Below are positions 1 through 9,478 of a stretch of 64,000 nt of DNA, in pieces (the first letter of the stretch is position 1; each line of letters starts with the position of its first letter). The translations under genes and the position numbers were made by a program. Source of the DNA: Dipteris shenzhenensis (lineage: Eukaryota > Polypodiophyta > Polypodiopsida > Gleicheniales); assembly GCA_047967505.1 (NCBI GenBank), contig CM106540.1. One strand, written 5' to 3'. Below the pieces are notes generated by a model. It searched no databases. It was not told where the DNA came from and worked only from the letters and a program-made list of their open reading frames with translations.

Positions 1-1
1 A

Positions 2-1288
2 ATGCAAGTGAGCAGAGATGTTGTTTTTGATGAAATGAGCAGCTGGTATGCACCAACTGTTATGGTAGGAGATGCAGATGCAGGAAATGGGAATGCTGCA
101 ATAAATGCAGAGCAGCAATCTCAAGCCTTGAGTGGACCCAAAGAGTCCTCTACTAGTGGATCTAATGCATGGACAGGGAGACTGAGATATAGTGAATCGT
201 CACATGGCAGCCCTGATAGTGTTGTGCAGGTATCACATAAGGGAAAAGAAAAAGTAGACCATGCTCCAGTGTTTGATGTGTCTGCTGGTAGCTCTCATGT
301 TGATGGAGAGTCAAGCGGCTCTGAAATGAGCCTTGATGAGGAACTTGGGATTCCTTCTGTTGTTACACCTAGTGCAAGGAAAAGCAGGCATGATTTAAAG
401 ACTCCTGCAACTGATCCAGTTGTACGGAGGTCCACTCGTATTAAGTATCCAGTTGACAGGCTGAGATATGATGGGTATACAGCACATCACTATGCTTATA
501 TGGTCAAGGTTCTAGAGGAGCCAGAGCCCACATGTTTTGAGGATGCAACAGGGCATATGGATGAAGAGATGGCTACCTTGGATGCAAACCACACTTGGGA
601 TTTGATGCCTTTGCCTCATGATAAGAAGGCTATTGACTGCAAGTGGGTTTACAAAGTAAAGCACAATGCTGATGGGTCTGTTAGCAGGTACAAGGCAAGA
701 TTGGTTGCCAAAGGATTTGCACAGACATATGGAATTGACTATGAGGAAACTTTCAGCCTAGTTGCAAGGATGGCAACCGTGAGAGCAGTAATTGCTATGG
801 CTACTGCAAAGGGATGGTCTTTGCATCAGATGGATGTGAAAAATGCCTTCTTGCATGGTGATTTGCAGGAAGAGGTTTATATGATGCAGCCAGAAGGTTA
901 TGAGGATAATTCACACCCCGATTTTGTATGCAGGTTGCGCAAAGCCGTGTATGGCTTAAAACAGGCGTCGAGGGCATGGTCAGACAAGATAGGGCAATAT
1001 CTTGTCACTATTGGATTTCAAATTTCCAATTCAGATTTTTCACTTTGTGTGAAAAGGACAAACAGAGGGATTGTGCTTGTAGTCATCTATGTTGATGACT
1101 TGATTATTACAGGTGATAGTGATGCAGACATTAATGAAGTGAAGCTGCTGTTGAAGCAGAAATTTGAGATGAAGGATTTGGGAGAGCTGCGTTACTTCTT
1201 GGGCATTGAGGTTATTAGATCCCCGAGTGGGATATGGCTGTTGCAAAGGCAATACGGTTTGGACACGCTGTCCAAATATGGGATGACA
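2..1288 (+). CDS. Outer Ty1/copia element A: polyprotein fragment (post-integrase linker and reverse transcriptase)
   Basis: This is the open part of a copia pol gene that enters from the left window edge, so the first methionine is internal. The linker after integrase (SRDVVFDE near residue 4) leads into an RVT_2 reverse transcriptase. Visible blocks are KWVYKVK (about 215), RYKARLVAKGFAQ (about 229), MDVKNAFLHGDL (about 278), YGLKQA (about 320) and the catalytic YVDD (363-366). The frame is open up to the TGACA target site at 1284-1288, where element B was inserted. The same gene resumes at 8723 with RNase H. Reverse transcriptase copies the element RNA into DNA in the cytoplasmic virus-like particle. 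The family and strand are certain; the element is no longer functional. Confidence 0.93.
1284..1288. repeat. Target-site duplication of element B, left copy
   Basis: TGACA lies immediately before the TG that opens the left LTR. The identical TGACA lies at 8718-8722 immediately after the CA that closes the right LTR. A 5-bp duplication is the expected product of a copia integrase. Confidence 0.92.
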
Positions 1289-1540
1289 TGACAAAATATG
1301 AAGAGGGGAGAGGAGAAGAGTGGAGATGAGGAGAGAGGGCACAGCTAGAGAGCACACCACAAATGACTAACTCTAGAATTAGTTGAAAAAATAGAATATA
1401 TACAAACCCTTTTAGGGTTAGGGTTAGGGGATCTAACCCTTTCCTTTATAGCACTCTATAAGGTTAGTGCTATGCACATATGATCACGTGATGGTGCTAT
1501 GCACACATGATCACATGATGTTGAGCGTGAACTCTCAACA
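1289..1540 (-). repeat. 3' LTR of element B
   Basis: This 252-bp copy matches 8461-8717 except that it lacks GTACA after AACT. It contains a short telomere-like run of TTAGGG units (about 1410-1430) and a duplicated segment around GTGCTATGCACA. On the minus strand it begins TGTTGAGAG and ends TTTGTCA. Confidence 0.95.
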
Positions 1541-1553
1541 CCTTCCCTCAAGA
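1541..1553 (-). other. Polypurine tract of element B
   Basis: On the minus strand the bases before the 3' LTR read CTTGAGGGAAGG, directly abutting TGTTGAGAG. This is where the plus-strand primer sits in LTR retroelements. Confidence 0.75.
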
Positions 1554-1628
1554 TCAACATCATGAAGTAGGCCTTCCCTCAAGATGATGATTCTGGGGAA
1601 TCGAAGAAGGACTGAGCATTACATTCCA

Positions 1629-2438
1629 TCACACCCCTTTAATGGGAATGTCCTTCCTCTGCATCAAACCAAGAGCTAGTCGGTGTTTCTCGAATAGCTC
1701 TTTACCGAGTGGTTTGGTAAAGATGTCTGCAACATTTTCTTTGCTATCACAATGCTGCAGTGTGATGTCACCAAGTAACACTGTTTCTCTGATGAAGTGC
1801 TCTCTGACATCAATGTGCTTTGTCCTGGAGTGATATACTGGATTTTTGGCCAATGCTTGAGCCAATTGATTATCACAGTATATTATTGTTGGCTTTGACT
1901 CATCAAAGTAATCTGTTTCTGACAATAGTCTTCTGAGCCATATAGCCTCAGATGCACCTGTAGTGAGTGCTCTATATTCTGCTTCAGTCGAAGACAAAGA
2001 AACAGTTGGCTGTTTGTTTGACAACCATGATATAGCACCTTGACCAAGGAAAAATGCATATCCCTGTGTTGATCTCCTGGTCTCATGATCTCCAGCATAG
2101 TCACTGTCACAGTATCCATGCAACCGTGGATGACTTCCTCTGTATTCTATCCCAAATTGTCTTGTACCTCTGATGTATCTCAAGACTCTTTTGGCTGCAT
2201 TCCAGTGAGACTGTTTTGGATTTGCCATAAACTGTGCTAGTGAGCTTACTGCATAACAAATATCTGGCTGTGTGATTGTTAGATATATAAGAGATCCAAT
2301 GAGTTGCCTGTAGTATCTGTCATTGACTGTAGGCTTTTTTGAATCTTTAGTAAGTTTCAAACTCTGTTCCATGGGAGTGGCTGCAATCTTGCAATCTGCC
2401 ATAAGAAACTTCTTCAGGAGACTGTCAACATATTTGAG
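1629..2438 (-). CDS. Element B: RNase H / reverse-transcriptase connection part of pol
   Basis: This is the C-terminal part of copia pol. It shows LIYLTITQPDICYAVSSLAQ, then the RNase H core with acidic residues in CDSDYAGD, SSTEAEYRAL and YCDNQLA, then YHSRTKHIDVREHF and DIFTKPLG, which are hallmarks of copia RNase H. The stop at 1629-1631 lies about 90 bp from the 3' LTR, as expected. Upstream it is separated from the reverse transcriptase only by an in-frame TAG at 2439-2441, most simply a decayed CAG. The enzyme degrades the RNA strand of the hybrid during replication. Confidence 0.9.
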   Translation of the reverse strand, partial: LKYVDSLLKKFLMADCKIAATPMEQSLKLTKDSKKPTVNDRYYRQLIGSLIYLTITQPDICYAVSSLAQFMANPKQSHWNAAKRVLRYIRGTRQFGIEYRGSHPRLHGYCDSDYAGDHETRRSTQGYAFFLGQGAISWLSNKQPTVSLSSTEAEYRALTTGASEAIWLRRLLSETDYFDESKPTIIYCDNQLAQALAKNPVYHSRTKHIDVREHFIRETVLLGDITLQHCDSKENVADIFTKPLGKELFEKHRLALGLMQRKDIPIKGV

Positions 2439-2999
2439 CTAACTCATGAATGTGCTATCTGAATCTCTCCAGAACTCAATTCCAAGACAATAGTGCATAA
2501 GTCCAAGATCTTTCATGTCGAACTCTGCAGATAAGTCTTGTTTTAATTTTCTGATGAAGCTATCCTTGCTTCCTGTCACAATCAGATCATCTACGTACAA
2601 AAGTGCAATAGTAATATCTTCCCCTTGAACTTTGTAGTAGAGAGTATGATCTGCATTGGACTTCATGTATCCCAGATCAGCAAAATACTTGTCAATTCTG
2701 CTGTACCAACTTCTGGGTGCTTGCTTTAAGCCGTAGAGACTTTTCTTGAGATGGCAAACCTTGTTCTCTTGTCCTGGTTCAACATAACCTGCTGGTTGTT
2801 GCATGTAGACTTCCTCGTCTAGATAACCATTGAGAAATGCATTCTTGACATCGAGCTGATACACATTCCATTTACTGAGTGTCGCTAGTGATATCAAGAA
2901 CCGTATGGAATCCATCTTTGCTACTGGAGCATAAGTCTCATCATAATCTTGACCATATTGTTGTGCAAATCCTTTTGCAACTAATCTGGCTTTGTATCT
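2439..2999 (-). CDS. Element B: reverse transcriptase core of pol
   Basis: An RVT_2 segment with LDVKNAFLNGYLDEEVYMQQ, YGLKQAPRSW and the catalytic YVDD in ALLYVDDLIVTG, followed by MKDLGLMHYCLGIE. The frame reads from the TAG at about 2998-3000 (after NPDGSI) to a second in-frame TAG at 2439-2441. Both stops interrupt conserved sequence, so the copy cannot make a full polyprotein without readthrough. The first methionine at 2915 is internal and is not a real start. Confidence 0.9.
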   Translation of the reverse strand, partial: RYKARLVAKGFAQQYGQDYDETYAPVAKMDSIRFLISLATLSKWNVYQLDVKNAFLNGYLDEEVYMQQPAGYVEPGQENKVCHLKKSLYGLKQAPRSWYSRIDKYFADLGYMKSNADHTLYYKVQGEDITIALLYVDDLIVTGSKDSFIRKLKQDLSAEFDMKDLGLMHYCLGIEFWRDSDSTFMS

Positions 3000-4859
3000 C
3001 TAAATACTGCCATCTGGATTGTACTTCACTTTGTATACCCATTTGTTGGCTATGGCCTTCTTTCCTGGTGGAAGGTCGCATAATTCCCAAGTGTTATTTT
3101 TATACAAAGCATCCATTTCTTCATTCATTGCAGTTTGCCATTCTGGCTTATCTACTGCGTCTTTGAAGTACACTGGCTCTTCTGTAGCCATGATGGTAGT
3201 CATAAGAGCATAGTTGGTGGTTTCCACCTGAATTGCTTTGCCTTTCTGAGCATATGTCAATCTGGCTGGTGGTCTGCTTTCCCTAGTAGACCGTCTGAGC
3301 TGCTGTGACGCTGATTGGGGTGTTGCTGGCAATTCTTGCTCTTCTTCATCAACCTGTTCTGTAGATGACTGTGAAGTCGATGCTTCTATCTCCTGTGCAG
3401 GTGAGGTTTTCCATTCTGATTCCTCATCGAAGATTACATCTCTGGAGATAATGACTTTGCGGTTGATGGGATCATACAATTTGTATGCTTTACTTTCTTC
3501 ACTGTAGCCAACCATGATGCATTTGCGTGACTTCGCATCCAATTTTCTGCAATGATCATCATGTATGTGGGCATATGCTATGCAACCAAATATGCGGAGA
3601 TGCCCAATGCGTGGCTTGTGTCCAGTCAATGCTTCATAAGGAGTCATACCTTGTATCGGTTCGGTAGGAAGCCGATTAAGCAAGTAGTTAGCTGTAGCTA
3701 TTGCTTCTGCCCAATACTGATTCGGAAGATGCTTTTCACTAAGCATTGCTCTAGCACTGTCTGCTAAAGTCCCATTCTTCCTTTCAGCTATTGCATTTTG
3801 CTGAGGAGTATCTGCACATGTGAATTGTCTTCGAATGCCGTGAGTTTTGCAAAAGTTCATGAATGCTGAAGACATGTATTCACCTCCTCTGTCTGATCTC
3901 ATGACCTTGATCTTTCTGCCTATTTGGTTTTCTACCATGGCTTTGAATTCTTGAAATCTGGCAAACACTTCAGATTTCTCTTTCAAAAAGTAGACCCAAC
4001 AATATCTGCTGTAGTCGTCGATGAAGGTCAAGTAATAAAGTGAACCATTGATGCTGCGGGTCTGGGCATAACCCCATACATCTGTATGAATTAAATCAAG
4101 AATACCTCGTGCACGAGAGGTACTTCTGACAAAGTTGGTTCGCTTTTGTTTGCCGAAGCAGCATTCACAAACCTTTCCAAGAAACTGTAGCTTCGGAATC
4201 CCAATTGCCATATTTTGATTCCTGAGATCTAACAAGTACTTGAAGTTGACATGACCATATCTCTTGTGCCATTTTGCAGATAGTGGCATCTGTTGCATTT
4301 GAGCTGACATGGCATGCTTATCTGGTACTGTAGCTAGCATCCTGTATAAGCGTCCTTCCTTGACACCTTTTGCTACTAGCTGACCTCTTTTGGATTTGTC
4401 TCTGATAGTGCATTCATCACCATCGAAGATGACTTTGTAGTTGTGTTCCGTCATTTGACCTACTGACAAAAGGTTCTTGCTGAGCTTCGGAACATAGAGC
4501 ACATCTTTGACTAATCCTTTTGCACCAGTGAAATTGTTCATAGGGATAACACCTGTCCCTTGAACCGGATTCGGTGTATTGTCTGCTGTGTAGATGACAT
4601 TCTTTTGACCTTCTAATGGCTTCATTTCTGTGAACCATTCCTGATGATTTGTCATATGAGATGATGCACCGCTGTCGATGTACCAAGGATCCTGTTCCAC
4701 TTGGTCGACTTGATAGCTGAAATCTTCTTTGGGATTGACATCAGTGTCTAGGTGCATTGTATCAGTCTGATGCAATTCCTCACTTGCAAGAAACATATTC
4801 CCATGTTCATTTGCAAAATGACTGTGACTAGAATGTTTACCACGATGATTTCCTCTTCC
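3000..4859 (-). CDS. Element B: protease, GAG pre-integrase and integrase part of pol
   Basis: Reading leftward, there is an aspartic protease with active site YIDSGASSHMTN, then the zinc-binding pre-integrase region (WHKRYGHVNF ... CECCFGKQKR), then the integrase core. The DD35E triad is visible as HTDVWG, RSDRGGEY and AIAERKN. A linker (RDVIFDEESEW, then a low-complexity acidic stretch) leads into the first blocks of reverse transcriptase. Gag is joined through an in-frame TGA at about 4860. Protease cuts the polyprotein and integrase inserts the cDNA with a 5-bp stagger, matching the TGACA duplication. Confidence 0.92.
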   Translation of the reverse strand, partial: GRGNHRGKHSSHSHFANEHGNMFLASEELHQTDTMHLDTDVNPKEDFSYQVDQVEQDPWYIDSGASSHMTNHQEWFTEMKPLEGQKNVIYTADNTPNPVQGTGVIPMNNFTGAKGLVKDVLYVPKLSKNLLSVGQMTEHNYKVIFDGDECTIRDKSKRGQLVAKGVKEGRLYRMLATVPDKHAMSAQMQQMPLSAKWHKRYGHVNFKYLLDLRNQNMAIGIPKLQFLGKVCECCFGKQKRTNFVRSTSRARGILDLIHTDVWGYAQTRSINGSLYYLTFIDDYSRYCWVYFLKEKSEVFARFQEFKAMVENQIGRKIKVMRSDRGGEYMSSAFMNFCKTHGIRRQFTCADTPQQNAIAERKNGTLADSARAMLSEKHLPNQYWAEAIATANYLLNRLPTEPIQGMTPYEALTGHKPRIGHLRIFGCIAYAHIHDDHCRKLDAKSRKCIMVGYSEESKAYKLYDPINRKVIISRDVIFDEESEWKTSPAQEIEASTSQSSTEQVDEEEQELPATPQSASQQLRRSTRESRPPARLTYAQKGKAIQVETTNYALMTTIMATEEPVYFKDAVDKPEWQTAMNEEMDALYKNNTWELCDLPPGKKAIANKWVYKVKYNPDGSI

Positions 4860-5883
4860 TCAGGAATTCCCTCGATTACTGCTAGATTGACCGCCTTGGT
4901 CATACTGCTTCTTGCGGCAATCTCTTTCATAGTGTCCAAACTTGTGACAATAGTTGCATTGAATGTTTGACACATTGGTGGATGCATTCCCTCGTCCTTG
5001 GAATCTTCCTCTGTTGGAATGATTTCCTCTTTTGCTGATTTTGATGTTGCTGAGGATGCTGCTGATGCTGATGCTGATTCTGACTTTGATTTTGACCACT
5101 TTTCTGATATGATCTACCTCTGTTTCTGCCTTTGCCTCTGCTTCTGTCTGAAGCGGTGAATGCCTGATCATTAGAATGACCTTTACGTGCTTGAATGGCC
5201 TGTGTCCTGAGTTCTTCACCAAGTAGAACTGACTGAAGTTCTTCCAATGTTGGAATTTGCCGTTGGATGGCAATACTCTGGACTAGATTCTCATATCCTT
5301 CTCCTAGTCCATTCAGGATTACTTGAACCATTTCTGCGGGATTCATAGTCTCTCCTGCTGCTGCAAGTTGATTGTTGTAGTCTTTGATGCGGAGTACATA
5401 AGCATGACTGGTTTCATTGCTATTGCGGAAACTCTGGTTGATCCGGTTTCTCAAGGTGAGAATCCTGGATGTGTTCTTGGACTCGTAGAGAGCTGCGAAC
5501 ATATCCCATGCTTCTTTTGATGTCTTGACTGTGTTGAGCTGTCCTAGCATGACATCTTGCACATTCTGCTTGATCAGGTGATAGGCATACTTGTCTTTCT
5601 TATCCCATTCTGCTTGAGCTCGGGCAATGGCAGGATCTGCTACTGATGCGGAAACTATTTGTGTAGATGTAGATCCCGATGTAGATCCCGTTGCTAGTGC
5701 TGTGACAACAGATGGAGTAGAGCTACTGGTGGCTGGATCTGCCAATGGTCTAGGTATGGATCCATCGACATACTCCCATTTGTCCTGAAGCACAAGAATG
5801 GTCTCCATTCGGTATTTCCATGTACCATAATTGGAGTTGTCTAACTTAGCAGATGCCTCCAAATTGAGGTTGCTAGTCGACAT
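4860..5883 (-). CDS. Element B: gag (UBN2-type capsid plus zinc knuckle), frameshifted
   Basis: The start is best placed at the ATG at 5881-5883 (MSTSNLNLEAS), ahead of LDNSNYGTWKYRMETIL, a typical copia gag opening; the frame is open further upstream but without gag-like sequence. The central region (AWDMFAALYESKNTSRILTLRNRI, then ILNGLGEGYENLV) is UBN2-like. A Q/H-rich stretch follows. Around 5035 the frame shifts by one base, and in the second frame a CCHC knuckle CNYCHKFGHYERDC is seen. The shift and the following TGA at about 4860 are defects of this copy. Gag forms the particle and binds the RNA. Confidence 0.9.
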
Positions 5884-6680
5884 GGTGCAAACAATGTACT
5901 CAAAAGTGTCCTGAAAAAACTCTGTATGAATCAATTGCAAATACACTGAAGATGCCAAGTGAAATCTCTATACCGTCGGTGAAGATAGAACTGCAGTAAA
6001 TAAGATCTGACCTGTGTTACAAGGCTTGTGGCAATGATGCCGGGAATAGCCAAGAGGCTTTACAAGGTTGAAAAAATGATGTGCACGATGCCGTGAGATA
6101 GCCAAATAGGCTTTACAATGGTGGCATGTGTGTGTGAAATCAAGTGCTATCTGCCCACTGAATCAATCTGCAATGCCTCTGAACTCTGAAGTCTGCTCAC
6201 TGAACTCATGAACGTAAGGTTTCAGGTAATGCAATGATGTGAAATCGGATGTGAGCGTATGGACTGACTCCGAGTAGGTACTAGTCAAGAATTTCGGGCA
6301 TGGCTTAGATTGGAAACTTGGGGAATTCAAAGCGTCCCCTCTATGGCGATCTAGTCTACTCTGATCTAGATCTAAACCAACCATCGATCGATGAAAGAGC
6401 AGCAAATAATTCCTTTTCCTTTGTTCTTTTTAAGTGCTGGGTCAGATGCGTCGATGTAGAGGCAAATGTGCGTGAAGGAAGTGGTTTTGTCGGCGAGGCT
6501 CAAATGTGAGTGTAACTTGCGCCAAAATGTGTGCATGATGTAACGAGCGCGTAGAGCACAAAAAATTGAGCGACTTTCCTTTTTGGAGTACCCTCAAATT
6601 CTTCCTGGATCAAGAGATATGACTTGATCTAGGTGGAGGGGCAAAAGGAGTGCAAATGGTGCTCAATGATGATGTGTCAC
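5884..6680. other. Element B leader, gag-proximal part: no gene seen
   Basis: This belongs to the 5' untranslated leader of element B (read leftward). It has a short repeat around GCAATGATGCCGGGAATAGCC and CACGATGCCGTGAGATAGCC (6030-6110), where two copies sit about 60 bp apart. No ORF with recognisable content was found on either strand. Confidence 0.6.
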
Positions 6681-7160
6681 TGTGAGTCACATGCAGTGAT
6701 GATGTGGCACTGTGCTTAGCAAGAGATGTGCCAGTGAAGCTCTGTGCTGAGGTGGCAGGAGTGTGCACATGCAGTGTGTGCACAGTGTGCCTGGCAAGGG
6801 ACTGTGCCTGCAGGGGTCAGTGCTGACTGGACTACTGAGGTGGCACTGATGATGTCTGCAGGGTGACGTGGCACAAGTGACATGGAACTGGTGACGTGGC
6901 ACTGATGACGTGGCACTGATGACGTGGCACAGGTGACATGGCACTGATGATGTGGCAGCTGACGTGGCAGTGATGATGTGGCACAGGTGACGTGGCCTTG
7001 ATGATGTGGCAGGTGATGTGGCAATCAGTGCTGACATGGCAATCGGTGATGACGTGGCAGTCGGTGATGATGTGGCAGTCGGTGATGACGTGGCAGTCGG
7101 CGATGTGTCAGCTGACGTGGCAAAGGTGACATGTCAGCTGACGTGGCAGATAAGATAGGT
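6681..7160. promoter_or_regulatory. Array of ACGT-box (TGACGTGGC) repeats in the element B leader
   Basis: I count ten exact TGACGTGGC cores between 6863 and 7149, plus CACGTGGCA near 7163 and CCACGTG near 7175. Many decayed versions occur in between (GATGTGGC, GACATGGC, each one C-to-T or G-to-A step away). The spacing is irregular, about 10-40 bp. TGACGTGGC is the core bound by plant bZIP factors of the ABRE/C-box/G-box classes; that is known for the motif, while its function here is inference. It lies upstream of the plus-strand FRIGIDA-like ORF and inside the leader of the minus-strand retroelement. Confidence 0.6.
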
Positions 7161-7633
7161 ACACGTGGCACTTCCACGTGCCTGATGATGTGGAAATTGG
7201 AGGTAAGGGTTGCCACGTTGCAAAACGCTATCTGCCATGTGTCGAAACGCGAGGCACCGGAATCTACCCAAGATTCTGACGAAGATGCCGATTCCGTCCG
7301 TGATTCCGTCGCGTGAGCGTTGGAGGCCGTCGGCGTTGCGGGTTGGCGCTATAAGCAGAAGCTTGGCACTTCACCCTGTTGTGCGTTGCATCGCCGTAGA
7401 TGAGCCAGGTCGGGAGTGAGTGCAGAGCGGGAGCTACAATTCGGGCGTGGAGACCTTAGAGCTCCGTTTAGGCAGTCGAGCGTGGAGCCGAGGCGCTATG
7501 CTGGAGACGGAGCCTTGTCGCAGGTTGGAGCCATTATGTAGTTCGAGGAGCTCAAGCAACGTTTGCAGCGCCATCGCCATCGCCATAGCCTCTCCTCTTC
7601 AAGCTCTTCAAGCTCTCCCCTTTATCAGCGCTC

Positions 7634-7945
7634 ATGGCCTCCCCGGTCGACGTTGCTTCGGCCATCGAGGCCCTCCCCGACCGCTGGGAGCGGCTTCACA
7701 AGGCCTTCTCTAAGCTTGAGAGCAAGAAGAATTCTCTCAACAAGATCACCGGGAACTGGAAAGACGTTGATGAATATCTCAAGGAGATCGAGAAGAGTCT
7801 GCGCAAGACTCTGGAAGAGTACAACGCCAAGGAGAAGGCCTTAGAGGCCAAGATAAGCGAGGCTCAGGCCGCTCTGGAGAAGAGAGACGTGGAGGTCTCT
7901 GCCAGGGAGCAGGCTTCGCTAGCCCGCGTGCAGGCTCTCTGTTGA
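7634..7945 (+). pseudogene. Captured FRIGIDA-like protein fragment, antisense inside element B
   Basis: An open frame of 103 codons starts MASPVDVASAIEALPDRW and continues with a predicted coiled coil (WKDVDEYLKEIEKSLRKTL, then KALEAKISEAQAALEKRD, then VSAREQASLARVQ). This order (LxxAFxxLES, WKxxxEYxxxIEKSL, EKxxEAKxxEAQ, LEKRxxxVxAxEQxSLxRxQ) is the N-terminal signature of plant FRIGIDA-like proteins (Pfam Frigida family), which act in flowering and chromatin pathways in seed plants. Full-length members are several hundred residues; here a TGA follows directly, so only the first-exon part is present. Codon use is GC-rich, unlike the flanking retroelement. It runs opposite to the element, so it is probably a transduced host fragment. 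Upstream GC-rich sequence (7250-7633) may be its 5' UTR. Confidence 0.7.
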
Positions 7946-8448
7946 TGAAGAGCTGCTTTGGCGGATGACGAGCTAGGAAGCTATGTAGAGCCATCATTGT
8001 AGAAGCTTGTAGGAGCTAGGCACCTATCTTGTTGCAAGTGCTTGCAGCATGGAGTTGGAGCTTGCCTCAGGGGCTTTTTGATAGGGACGGCCGTCGAAGG
8101 AGCTTTGTTGGAGAGGCTTAGCTTCTTTCTCTTTCTCACAGATCTCTCAAAACCTCTCTCTCAAAGACTAAGATCTAGATCTCTCTCTCTCTCATAAGAA
8201 GCTCTCAAAGAACTCACTAAGTCTCTCAACAAATCTATTGCAAAACAAAGAAGAATCTCAATGAACGGAAATTTCTATCATCAACGGAATGAAGGAATGC
8301 TCACTCAACGGAAGTTTCTCTCAAATGGACAGAAATTTCTCTCAACGAAAGTGAAGGGAAGGATCTCACAATCACTCAAGAGAACTCTCAATCTCACAAT
8401 CTCTCTCACACTCTCAAGAAACTCAATGTCTCAGCGGAAGACAAGGGA

Positions 8449-8460
8449 GCTCTGATACCA
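8449..8460 (-). other. Primer-binding site of element B (initiator tRNA-Met)
   Basis: On the minus strand TGGTATCAGAGC directly follows the 5' LTR. It is complementary to the 3' end of plant initiator tRNA-Met, the usual primer of copia reverse transcription. Confidence 0.95.
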
Positions 8461-8717
8461 TGACAAAATATGAAGAGGGGAGAGGAGAAGAGTGGAGATG
8501 AGGAGAGAGGGCACAGCTAGAGAGCACACCACAAATGACTAACTGTACACTAGAATTAGTTGAAAAAATAGAATATATACAAACCCTTTTAGGGTTAGGG
8601 TTAGGGGATCTAACCCTTTCCTTTATAGCACTCTATAAGGTTAGTGCTATGCACATATGATCACGTGATGGTGCTATGCACACATGATCACATGATGTTG
8701 AGCGTGAACTCTCAACA
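8461..8717 (-). repeat. 5' LTR of element B
   Basis: A 257-bp copy, with TGACAAAATATG at its left (plus-strand) end and CTCTCAACA at its right. It matches the 3' LTR except for 5 extra bases (GTACA). It should carry the promoter of element B, reading leftward. Confidence 0.95.
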
Positions 8718-8722
8718 TGACA
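8718..8722. repeat. Target-site duplication of element B, right copy
   Basis: TGACA, identical to 1284-1288, directly after the terminal CA of the 5' LTR. Confidence 0.92.
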
Positions 8723-9478
8723 GGCTATAAGCCTATCTCTGTTCCATTGGAGCAGAATGTGAAGCTCCAGGTGAGCTTCTTGAAGATATTACTAGGTACA
8801 GGCGCATAGTAGGTAGCTTGATTTACATGACTATAACTAGACCAGATTTGAGCTATGCTGTGGGGCTGGTGAGTCAGTTTATGCAGGCACCGAGGAAGCC
8901 ACATTTGGATGCGGCTAGGCGCATACTGCGGTATGTGAAGTCCACATTGCATTATGGACTGTTTTATGAAGCTGGGTGTGCATTACAGGTACATGGATAC
9001 ACAGATGCTGACTGGGCTGGTAGTGTCTCAGACAGGAGATCTACTAGTGGTTTTATGTTTTCCCTTGGGAGTGGTGCCATCAGTTGGAGCAGCAAGAAGC
9101 AGCCAACAGTTGCCTTGTCGAGCACAGAAGCTGAGTACAGGGGTGCAGCAATGGCTGCATGTGAGGTAGCTTGGTTACGGAAGCTACTTGCAGATATGGG
9201 ACAGTCAATTCATGCAGCAGTTGTCATTCATTGTGACAACATTAGCAGCATCATGCTTGCTAATAACCCAGTTTATCATGCTAGAACGAAACACATTGAG
9301 GTGCATTATCACTTTATGAGAGAGAAGGTTCTAGCTGGTGAGATTGATCTTGTCTTGTCTATGTCAGCACTGAGGAGCAGGTGGCTGATATTTTTACGAA
9401 GGCATTGGGTACCGAGAAGCTTCGCAGATTTAGGAGCTTGCTTGGTGTACGTGAGATGGATTTGAGCTTGAGGGGGAG
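8723..9478 (+). pseudogene. Outer element A: connection and RNase H part of pol, frameshifted
   Basis: This continues the reverse transcriptase ORF that stops at 1288: GYKPISVPLEQNVKLQ leads on after the target site. At about 8775 the frame changes because bases seem to be missing between LQ and ELLEDITRYRR. From about 8776 RNase H is clear: IYMTITRPDLSYAVGL, the acidic motifs YTDADWAGS, SSTEAEYRGA and HCDNISSIML, and YHARTKHIEVHYHFMRE. A second shift near 9355 lies at a short TCTTG duplication; past it EEQVADIFTKALG is found in another frame. The purine tract at 9470-9478 closes the internal domain. Confidence 0.88.

Larger units (their letters stand above)
1289..8717 (-). mobile_element. 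Complete Ty1/copia LTR retrotransposon B, nested in A
   Basis: The element is 7429 bp and is transcribed leftward. It has LTRs at 8461-8717 (5') and 1289-1540 (3'), TG...CA ends, a 5-bp target duplication TGACA, a tRNA-Met primer-binding site at 8449-8460 and a purine-rich tract next to 1540. Coding order on the minus strand is gag, protease, integrase, reverse transcriptase, RNase H, which is the copia order. Gag, the gag-protease junction and pol carry in-frame stops or a frameshift. The LTRs appear to differ only by a 5-bp indel, so the insertion is young. The leader (5884-8448) is unusually long and holds the ACGT array and the FRIGIDA-like ORF. Confidence 0.95.

Noticed and set aside
6687-7216. 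Histidine/cysteine-rich minus-strand ORFs (ATSSVPRH repeats)
   Set aside because: They are frames through the ACGT-box array, not proteins.
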